Source: an uncultured Bacteroidales bacterium (GTDB lineage: Bacteria > Bacteroidota > Bacteroidia > Bacteroidales > UBA932). Taken from it: 19,431 bases of DNA. Position numbers and translations under genes: made by a program. Each line of letters begins with the position of its first letter. Position 1 is the stretch's first letter. Under the pieces are notes generated by a model. That model searched no databases. It was given only the letters and a program-made list of their open reading frames with translations, and was not told the DNA's origin. The DNA lies in assembly GCA_905234775.1 (NCBI GenBank), contig CAJOJC010000049.1, positions 1-19,431 on the forward strand. The letters run 5' to 3'. Of the stretch, positions 14,677 through 19,431 are shown one piece after another.

Positions 14677-15561
14677 TTATAATTCATTTTCGTCAAACAA
14701 CGCGGCGACATACTCTTCGCTGTCGAAGTCTTTGATGTCGTCTATTCCTTCGCCGACGCCGATGTAGCGGATGGGAATTCCGAACTGGTCTACGAGGCCG
14801 ACTGCCACGCCGCCCTTCGCGGTTCCGTCCATTTTGGTGAGGGCGAGGCTCGTGATATCGGTAGCACGGGCGAACTCCTTGGCCTGCTGGAAGGCATTCT
14901 GGCCCGTACTGGCATCCAGCACGAGCAGCACTTCGTTGGGGGCGGTAGGAACCGCCTTCCTTACGGAGTTACGGATTTTTGTCAGCTCGTTCATCAGATC
15001 GATTCGGTTGTGGAGGCGGCCGGCTGTGTCGATAAGGACGACGTCCGCGCCCTTGGCGGCGGCGGACTTAACCGTATCGAACGCTACGGCCGCCGGGTCC
15101 GAACCCATCTGCTGTTTTACAATATCCACACCAGCGCGCTCGGCCCAGACGGAAATCTGATCTACTGCCGCTGCGCGGAAGGTGTCGGCGGCTCCGAGCA
15201 TGACCTTACGGCCCTCGGAGGCAAACTTACGCGCGAGTTTACCGATGGTAGTAGTCTTCCCTACTCCGTTGACTCCTACGACCAGAATGACGTAGGGCTT
15301 CGCTGAGTCCAGATCGAAGGATTTCGAGGAATCGGCCATCAGGCCTGCTATCTCCTCGCGAAGCATGGCGGTTAGCTCCTCCTTTGACATGTACTTGTCT
15401 TTCGAGACCCTCTCCTCGAGGGCATCGATTACCTTAAGGGTAGTATCCACTCCCATGTCTGATTCGATCAGGGCTTCCTCAATAGCGTCGAGGGTATCGT
15501 CGTCGACTCTGGAACGGCCGACTATCGCTCTGCTGATCTTCTGGAAAAAGCTTATTGCCAT
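14677..15561 (-). CDS. ftsY: Signal recognition particle receptor FtsY
   Basis: FtsY is the membrane-associated SRP receptor GTPase that, with Ffh, delivers nascent membrane proteins to the translocon. The 294 residues are an N-G domain without the long acidic A domain of E. coli, the short form common in many phyla. Motifs: P-loop GVNGVGKTTT (96-105), DTFRAAA (126-132), DTAGR (178-182), TKMDGTAKGG (242-251) and the C-terminal YIGVGEGIDDI. It starts at the ATG at 15561, which lies six bases after a consensus -7 element. It is the likely first gene of ftsY-pheT-DUF4296-deoC. Confidence 0.97.
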   Translation of the reverse strand: MAISFFQKISRAIVGRSRVDDDTLDAIEEALIESDMGVDTTLKVIDALEERVSKDKYMSKEELTAMLREEIAGLMADSSKSFDLDSAKPYVILVVGVNGVGKTTTIGKLARKFASEGRKVMLGAADTFRAAAVDQISVWAERAGVDIVKQQMGSDPAAVAFDTVKSAAAKGADVVLIDTAGRLHNRIDLMNELTKIRNSVRKAVPTAPNEVLLVLDASTGQNAFQQAKEFARATDITSLALTKMDGTAKGGVAVGLVDQFGIPIRYIGVGEGIDDIKDFDSEEYVAALFDENEL

Positions 15562-15567
15562 AGCCTA

Positions 15568-15575
15568 CAAATATA
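15568..15575 (-). promoter_or_regulatory. -7 promoter element of the ftsY operon
   Basis: On the minus strand TATATTTG is an exact TAnnTTTG match, separated by only six bases from the ftsY ATG and lying just after the T-run of the preceding terminator. No good -33 box is seen, because its place is taken by the terminator stem. Confidence 0.55.
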
Positions 15576-15607
15576 CAAAAAATCCGGCGCTTGTAGCGTC
15601 GGATTTT
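15576..15607 (-). terminator. Rho-independent terminator after the DUF4295 gene
   Basis: On the minus strand AAAATCCG-a-CGCT pairs with AGCG-c-CGGATTTT around a three-base loop, ending in six Ts. It closes the rpmB-rpmG-DUF4295 part of the ribosomal unit, 18 bases after the last stop. Confidence 0.88.
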
Positions 15608-15624
15608 CCTATAGTATGTATGAA

Positions 15625-15783
15625 TTACTTCTTCTCGAAGTATTCCTTTGCCTTGCTCTCCTCGACGAGGTGCTCTGTGAAGACATAAGCGCCGGTCTTG
15701 GGAGATTTTTCCATGCGGATGCACTTGACCATGCTCTTGGCACCGGACTTAGCTGCGAATGTTGCAACGGCTTTCTTTGCCAT
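15625..15783 (-). CDS. DUF4295 small basic protein, likely ribosome-associated
   Basis: The product has 52 residues, starting MAKKAVATFAAKSGAKSM and ending EESKAKEYFEKK, in a short basic frame. The sequence matches the Bacteroidota-specific DUF4295 family, which is encoded after rpmB and rpmG. I recall that a small DUF4295-like protein was assigned as an extra large-subunit protein (bL38) in a Flavobacterium ribosome structure, but I cannot verify this here. It has an AGGAGG Shine-Dalgarno seven bases before the ATG, rare in this phylum. A terminator follows. Confidence 0.85.
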   Translation of the reverse strand: MAKKAVATFAAKSGAKSMVKCIRMEKSPKTGAYVFTEHLVEESKAKEYFEKK

Positions 15784-15790
15784 AGTTTAT

Positions 15791-15796
15791 CCTCCT
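15791..15796 (-). promoter_or_regulatory. Near-consensus Shine-Dalgarno before the DUF4295 gene
   Basis: On the minus strand AGGAGG is followed by ATAAACT and the ATG, an optimal spacing of seven. The neighbouring genes rpmG, rpmB, rplT, pheT and deoC have AT-rich leaders with no such motif. Confidence 0.8.
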
Positions 15797-15802
15797 GAAA
15801 AT

Positions 15803-15991
15803 TTACTTGATTTCACGATGAACCGTCACTTTCTTGAGGAAAGGATTATACTTCTTCCTCTCAAGACGTTCGGGAGTGTTCTTCCTGTTCTTGGTAGTGA
15901 TGTAGCGGGACATTCCGGGAACGCCGCTAGCTTTCTGCTCTGTACACTCGAGGATGACCTGCACCCTGTTACCTTTTGCTTTCTTTGCCAT
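15803..15991 (-). CDS. rpmG: Large ribosomal subunit protein bL33
   Basis: The product has 62 residues: [19 protein letters not shown], then [35 protein letters not shown]. The core pattern [17 protein letters not shown] and [11 protein letters not shown] is diagnostic of bL33. The zinc-binding cysteine pairs of the C+ form are absent (a single Cys), so this is the zinc-independent form. It lies 11 bases after rpmB and 19 bases before the DUF4295 gene. Confidence 0.97.
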   Translation of the reverse strand: MAKKAKGNRVQVILECTEQKASGVPGMSRYITTKNRKNTPERLERKKYNPFLKKVTVHREIK

Positions 15992-16002
15992 AATTCAAAA
16001 AA

Positions 16003-16245
16003 TTAAACAAGGTTAACGTATCCTTTTTTCTGTGCATCGCGGAGAGTAGCCTCGAGGCCATTCTTCTCGATGATTCTCATACCCTTGCAGGAAACCTTGA
16101 GGGTGATGTACCTCTTCTCCTCTTCACTCCAGAAACGCTTGTTCTTGAGGTTGACGGAGAAGTCGCGCTTGGTGCGCAGCTTGGAATGGGCAACGTTGTT
16201 GCCTTTCATTCTCTTTCTTCCGGTTATTTGACAAACCTTTGCCAT
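16003..16245 (-). CDS. rpmB: Large ribosomal subunit protein bL28
   Basis: The product has 80 residues beginning MAKVCQITGRKRMKGNNVAHS, followed by TKRDFSVNLKNKRFWSEEE, the canonical bL28 pattern, with normal length. It is followed by rpmG, the usual pair. It lies 30 bp after lepB with no terminator between, so it is probably transcribed from the thrS-infC unit upstream, although an internal promoter cannot be excluded. Confidence 0.97.
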   Translation of the reverse strand: MAKVCQITGRKRMKGNNVAHSKLRTKRDFSVNLKNKRFWSEEEKRYITLKVSCKGMRIIEKNGLEATLRDAQKKGYVNLV

Positions 16246-16275
16246 AATTATAGTTTTTTATTTATTAATAATCTT

Positions 16276-17412
16276 TTAAACGAACTTCAGGAAACGCTTC
16301 CAGCGTATGCTGCGCGGGAATCTCTTCCCCGAGTCCGTAGAGAGCCACACCACAACAGGCCGTCCGACTATGTGGTCTTCAGGGACGAATCCCCAGTACC
16401 TTGAGTCGAGGGAGTTGTGTCTGTTGTCTCCCATCATAAAGTAGTAGTCCATCTTGAAGGTATACTCCCCTGCGGCCAGAGCTTCCTTAACTGAGGAATG
16501 CTCGTACACTTCGATGATCCTCCGATAAAGCGGAAGGTTTTCCGAAGTGAGCTTTACGGTCGCTCCCTTCTGAGGGACCCAAAGAGGTCCGAAGTAATCC
16601 CTGCTCCAGGTGTAGTCCGGCGAGAACGGGAAGATTTCCCGGTAGTCGCTCTGCACCGTCTCCATGCGATCTGTGAACTGAATTCCCTTGTAGACTTCCT
16701 GCTGCTCTCCGTTGATCCAGACAAGGCCGTTAATAACCTCGAGAGTATCTCCGGGAACCGCAACGCATCTCTTCACGTAGTGGTCTACCTTATCCGCGGG
16801 GCGGACTACTATAGGACCGAGCTTGGAGATGACCGTCTTTTTTCCGTAGAACCTGCAAAGGGCGTAATAGTCCTCTACCGGAGCCTTGCGGAGAACGGTG
16901 TCACCGTTGGGGAATCCGAACACCACGATATCGCCTCTCTGAACTTTCCTGAACCCTTTCAGCCTTCTGTAATCGCTCTGGATAAGCTTCGAATACGACT
17001 CTTTCCCAAAGAATGTATTATGGGTGAAGGGTATGGTCAGCGGAGTCTGCGGGATGCGTGGTCCGTATGTCAATTTGCCGACGAAAAGATGATCTCCTGT
17101 GTAGAGAGTCTTTTCCATCGAGGATGAAGGAATCTTAAAGGCCTGGAAGAAGAAAATGTTGATGAAAGTAACGACGATAACCGCGAAGATGATGGCATCA
17201 ATCCATTCATTGACGGGGTCTCTCTTTTCGCCCTCTTTATATCTCTTTTTCCAAAAGTTCCAATGGACTTTCTGAGTGATGAAAACATCGAAGATGATCA
17301 CCAGGCCGAAAAGCCACCAGAAATTTCCGAGCCAGATTACCCACGCGATGTAGAGCAAAGCCCAGAATGTGAGCTTAGTCCAACGGTTGCGGGTAAATTC
17401 CTTCAGGCTCAC
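16276..17412 (-). CDS. lepB: Signal peptidase I
   Basis: The product has 378 residues, a large form as seen in Bacteroidota. It removes signal peptides from exported proteins at the outer face of the inner membrane by a Ser-Lys dyad. Two N-terminal hydrophobic segments (about 15-45) precede a third (about 72-92) and the catalytic region: Ser98 in IPSSSMEKTL, general base Lys214 in YVKRCVAVPGD and the box E motif MGDNRHNSLDSRYWGFVP (327-344). I take the GTG at 17412 as start; the ATG five bases upstream is out of frame and hits TGA at once. It lies five bases after the rplT stop. Confidence 0.95.
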   Translation of the reverse strand: MSLKEFTRNRWTKLTFWALLYIAWVIWLGNFWWLFGLVIIFDVFITQKVHWNFWKKRYKEGEKRDPVNEWIDAIIFAVIVVTFINIFFFQAFKIPSSSMEKTLYTGDHLFVGKLTYGPRIPQTPLTIPFTHNTFFGKESYSKLIQSDYRRLKGFRKVQRGDIVVFGFPNGDTVLRKAPVEDYYALCRFYGKKTVISKLGPIVVRPADKVDHYVKRCVAVPGDTLEVINGLVWINGEQQEVYKGIQFTDRMETVQSDYREIFPFSPDYTWSRDYFGPLWVPQKGATVKLTSENLPLYRRIIEVYEHSSVKEALAAGEYTFKMDYYFMMGDNRHNSLDSRYWGFVPEDHIVGRPVVVWLSTDSGKRFPRSIRWKRFLKFV

Positions 17413-17417
17413 GGCAT

Positions 17418-17768
17418 TTACTTCTTGTTAACCGACTTAATTATAGCTTCGAATGCCTTCGGATTGTTCATGGCGAGGTCGGCGAGAACCTTACGGTTAA
17501 GTCCGATGTTCTGATGCGCAAGAGCGCCCATGAACTGAGAATAAGTCATACCGTACTGACGTGCGGCTGCGTTGATTCGCTGAATCCAAAGTGCGCGGAA
17601 ATTGCGCTTCTTGGCTCTACGGTCGCGGTATGCATAGGTGAGACCTTTTTCGTAGGTGTTCTTTGCAACCGTCCAAACGTTCCTCCTGGCGAGGAAGTTG
17701 CCGCTGGTTCTCTTAAGAATCTTCTTGCGGCGTGCCCTTGAGGCTACTGAGTTGACTGATCTAGGCAT
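17418..17768 (-). CDS. rplT: Large ribosomal subunit protein bL20
   Basis: The product has 116 residues starting [20 protein letters not shown], with [23 protein letters not shown] and the conserved C-terminus. This is a canonical bL20, a primary 23S rRNA binder needed early in 50S assembly. In other bacteria it autoregulates the infC-rpmI-rplT operon. It sits 12 bases after rpmI, in the conserved order infC-rpmI-rplT. Confidence 0.98.
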   Translation of the reverse strand: MPRSVNSVASRARRKKILKRTSGNFLARRNVWTVAKNTYEKGLTYAYRDRRAKKRNFRALWIQRINAAARQYGMTYSQFMGALAHQNIGLNRKVLADLAMNNPKAFEAIIKSVNKK

Positions 17769-17780
17769 AATTCTAAACTT

Positions 17781-17981
17781 TTAAAGCACCAACATTTCAC
17801 GAACCCTCTTCATATCAGCCGACTCGATAAGAGTGAAGTGATCGAGGTTTCTCTTTTGTTTTTTGGTCTTCTTGGTGAGGATGTGGCTGTGGTAAGCATG
17901 TTTCCTCTTGATCTTGCCCGATCCGGTAAGCGTGAAACGCTTTTTAGCACCGGGATTGGTTGAATGTTTTGTTAATAATAT
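17781..17981 (-). CDS. rpmI: Large ribosomal subunit protein bL35, no canonical start codon
   Basis: The frame reads TNPGAKKRFTLTGSGKIKRK, then HAYHSHILTKKTKKQKRNLD and ends VREMLVL, an unmistakable bL35 between infC and rplT. Family members begin MPKMKTNSG or similar. Here the codons before TNPG are ATA TTA TTA ACA AAA CAT TCA, back to a TAG stop, with no ATG, GTG or TTG in frame. The ATA at 17979-17981 is the only near-cognate start and would give 66 residues, about the expected length. Either translation starts at AUA, or the 5' end has been altered or misassembled. A CCGTA/TACGG hairpin lies immediately upstream. bL35 is conserved and rarely lost. Confidence 0.85.
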   Translation of the reverse strand: MLLTKHSTNPGAKKRFTLTGSGKIKRKHAYHSHILTKKTKKQKRNLDHFTLIESADMKRVREMLVL

Positions 17982-17987
17982 ACTGTA

Positions 17988-18002
17988 CCGTACTCTCTAC
18001 GG
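17988..18002 (-). promoter_or_regulatory. Small hairpin between infC and rpmI
   Basis: On the minus strand CCGTA-gagag-TACGG, a perfect five-bp stem, starts just after the infC stop and ends six bases before the candidate AUA start of rpmI. It may influence rpmI initiation; no T-run follows. Confidence 0.4.
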
Positions 18003-18003
18003 C

Positions 18004-18597
18004 TTATTTCTTTTTATTGGGCGCGAGCATCATTGTCATCCTCTTTCCTTCGAGGACAGGCATGTTCTCGGCCCTGCCGAACTCCTCAAGTTCCACCGCG
18101 AAGCGGAGAAGCTGCTTCTCGCCCTGCTCTGCGAACATGATAGAACGGCCGCGGAAGAATATAGTCGCCTTTACCTTAGAGCCTTCCTGGAGGAACTCCT
18201 TGGCGTGTTTCAGTTTGAACTGGAAGTCGTGTTCGTCCGTATTAGGGCCGAAACGGATTTCCTTGATCACAACTTTCTGCGCGTTGCTCTTCATTTCCTT
18301 CGCCTTTTTCTTCTGCTGATACACGTACTTTTCGTAGTCCAGTATCTTACAGACGGGCGGGTCTGCTTTAGCGCTGATCTCTACGAGATCGAGTTCCAGC
18401 TCATCCGCCAGACGGAGGGCCTTCTGAAGGGGCCAGATTCCCTGCTCGGGGATATTGTCTCCTACGAGACGCACCTCGGGAGCGGTTATCTGCTCGTTGA
18501 TGCGAAGCTCATTCTCGTCAGACTTCATCTGACGGGGATCCGGTCTGCGTCCGTTGGGGCGCGACCCAGAGGGCTTTGGCTTGTAAGGTCCCGGCAT
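18004..18597 (-). CDS. infC: Translation initiation factor IF-3
   Basis: The product has 197 residues. A basic 25-residue N-terminal extension ([20 protein letters not shown]) precedes the IF3 N domain ([42 protein letters not shown]). The C domain follows ([35 protein letters not shown]). IF3 binds the 30S subunit, checks start codon-anticodon pairing and prevents subunit joining. The start is a normal ATG that overlaps the thrS stop by one base (TAATG), so translation is coupled to thrS. The next gene is rpmI with a non-canonical start, a kind of codon that IF3 is known to discriminate against in E. coli. Confidence 0.97.
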   Translation of the reverse strand: MPGPYKPKPSGSRPNGRRPDPRQMKSDENELRINEQITAPEVRLVGDNIPEQGIWPLQKALRLADELELDLVEISAKADPPVCKILDYEKYVYQQKKKAKEMKSNAQKVVIKEIRFGPNTDEHDFQFKLKHAKEFLQEGSKVKATIFFRGRSIMFAEQGEKQLLRFAVELEEFGRAENMPVLEGKRMTMMLAPNKKK

Positions 18598-19431
18598 TAG
18601 GCTAATTCTTCAGCTATTGCTGTATTTATATAGTTAATAAATTGCTCCACCGACATAGAGCCCTGGTCAGCACCTTCCCGGCGAACCGAGACTGTACCTT
18701 CCGAGGCCTCTTTTTCACCCACAATTACCAGCACAGGCACTCTGAGCAGGGCTATTTCCCTGATCCTCTTACCCAGCGTTTCATTACGGGCGTCAATGGA
18801 AGCGCGAATATCGCAATTTTTTAGCGAATTACAAACTTTTTCTGCATAGTCTGCAAATTTCTCGCTGATCGGCAGGACTTTTACCTGATCGGGGGCGAGC
18901 CAGAGGGGCAGATGGCCGGCGGTGTGCTCTAGCACGACGGCGGTGAAACGCTCGATCGAACCGAACGGAGCGCGGTGGATCATGACGGGGCGCTGCTTGC
19001 TGCCGTCGGCATCCGTATACTCCAGGCCGAACCTCTCGGGGAGGTTGTAGTCTACCTGAATAGTACCGAGCTGCCAGCTGCGGCCGATGGCGTCCTTGAC
19101 CATGAAGTCGAGCTTAGGGCCATAGAAGGCAGCCTCGCCCAGTTCCACGACGGTCTTAAGGCCCTTCTTCTTCGCGGACTCGATGATGGCGTTCTCAGCC
19201 TTCTCCCAGTTCTCGTCCGAACCGATGTACTTGGTCTTGTTATTCGGGTCGCGGAGCGAAATCTGGGCCATGTACTCGGTCATGTGGAGGGTCTTGAAGA
19301 CATAGAGGATAAGGTCGATGACCTTCTCGAACTCCTCCTGGAGCTGGTCCGGACGGCAGAAGAGGTGTGCGTCGTCCTGGGTGAAGCCGCGGACTCGTGT
19401 GAGTCCGTGGAGCTCGCCGCTCTGTTCGTAA
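18597..19431 (-). CDS. thrS: Threonine-tRNA ligase, C-terminal part (5' end outside window)
   Basis: About 278 C-terminal residues are present; the TGS, editing and early catalytic parts lie beyond the right edge. Visible are class II motif 2 ([17 protein letters not shown]), the zinc-site and active-site region ([16 protein letters not shown]), motif 3 ([13 protein letters not shown]) and the C-terminal anticodon-binding domain from about [10 protein letters not shown] to the end ([18 protein letters not shown]). The enzyme charges tRNA-Thr. thrS-infC-rpmI-rplT is a widely conserved order. Confidence 0.97.
   Translation of the reverse strand, partial: YEQSGELHGLTRVRGFTQDDAHLFCRPDQLQEEFEKVIDLILYVFKTLHMTEYMAQISLRDPNNKTKYIGSDENWEKAENAIIESAKKKGLKTVVELGEAAFYGPKLDFMVKDAIGRSWQLGTIQVDYNLPERFGLEYTDADGSKQRPVMIHRAPFGSIERFTAVVLEHTAGHLPLWLAPDQVKVLPISEKFADYAEKVCNSLKNCDIRASIDARNETLGKRIREIALLRVPVLVIVGEKEASEGTVSVRREGADQGSMSVEQFINYINTAIAEELA

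Noticed and set aside
12216..14711. Upstream in-frame start at 14711 for pheT
   Set aside because: It overlaps the end of ftsY; MKLSYSWLKDYL at 14672 is the family N-terminus.

Overview
The window looks like a chromosomal segment of a member of the Bacteroidales (phylum Bacteroidota), probably from an uncultured or metagenome-assembled genome. The evidence is the families present (DUF4295, DUF4296, DUF4249 beside a TonB-dependent receptor, DUF3575), the near absence of Shine-Dalgarno sequences, and several good matches to the Bacteroidota promoter (TTTG, about 20 bp, TAnnTTTG). Nearly all genes lie on the minus strand. The plus-strand exceptions are the aldolase at 1319 and a tRNA-Ser at 10083.

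Layout, left to right. (1) 1-2145: the 5' part of typA/bipA, divergent from a class II ketose-bisphosphate aldolase that carries a one-base frameshift in a C run. (2) 2267-2380: tRNA-Leu(CAG) with a hairpin terminator. (3) 2450-3620: a REP-associated tyrosine transposase (RAYT, HUH/Y1 family) flanked on both sides by 35-bp imperfect palindromes repeated with an exact 52-bp period. (4) 3649-9930: a cell-envelope region with two transcription units separated by a clear terminator at 5804-5842. The upstream unit encodes a lipoprotein, a TonB-dependent receptor broken by a foreign-looking segment of about 110 bp, and a DUF4249 lipoprotein. The downstream unit encodes a lipoprotein with an HExxH motif and a DUF3575 outer-membrane barrel. 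(5) 9965-10812: divergent promoters, tRNA-Ser(GGA) with terminator, a hairpin-rich non-coding stretch, four 42-bp-period palindromes, then three more 52-bp-period units of the RAYT-associated family. (6) 10813-15561: ftsY - pheT - DUF4296 lipoprotein - deoC, tightly packed. (7) 15576-19431: thrS (3' part) - infC - rpmI - rplT - lepB - rpmB - rpmG - DUF4295, ending at a terminator.

Together the right half is core translation and protein-export machinery: two tRNA synthetases, IF3, four or five ribosomal proteins, the SRP receptor and signal peptidase I. The middle is accessory envelope material. The most unusual content is the RAYT with two kinds of palindrome array, one of them 7 kb away. Other points are an rpmI frame without any canonical start codon, a 110-bp same-strand overlap of the DUF4296 gene with deoC, a near-consensus Shine-Dalgarno in front of the DUF4295 gene, and two genes whose promoters predict almost leaderless mRNAs. 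The aldolase frameshift and the receptor junction could be assembly errors and should be checked against reads first.
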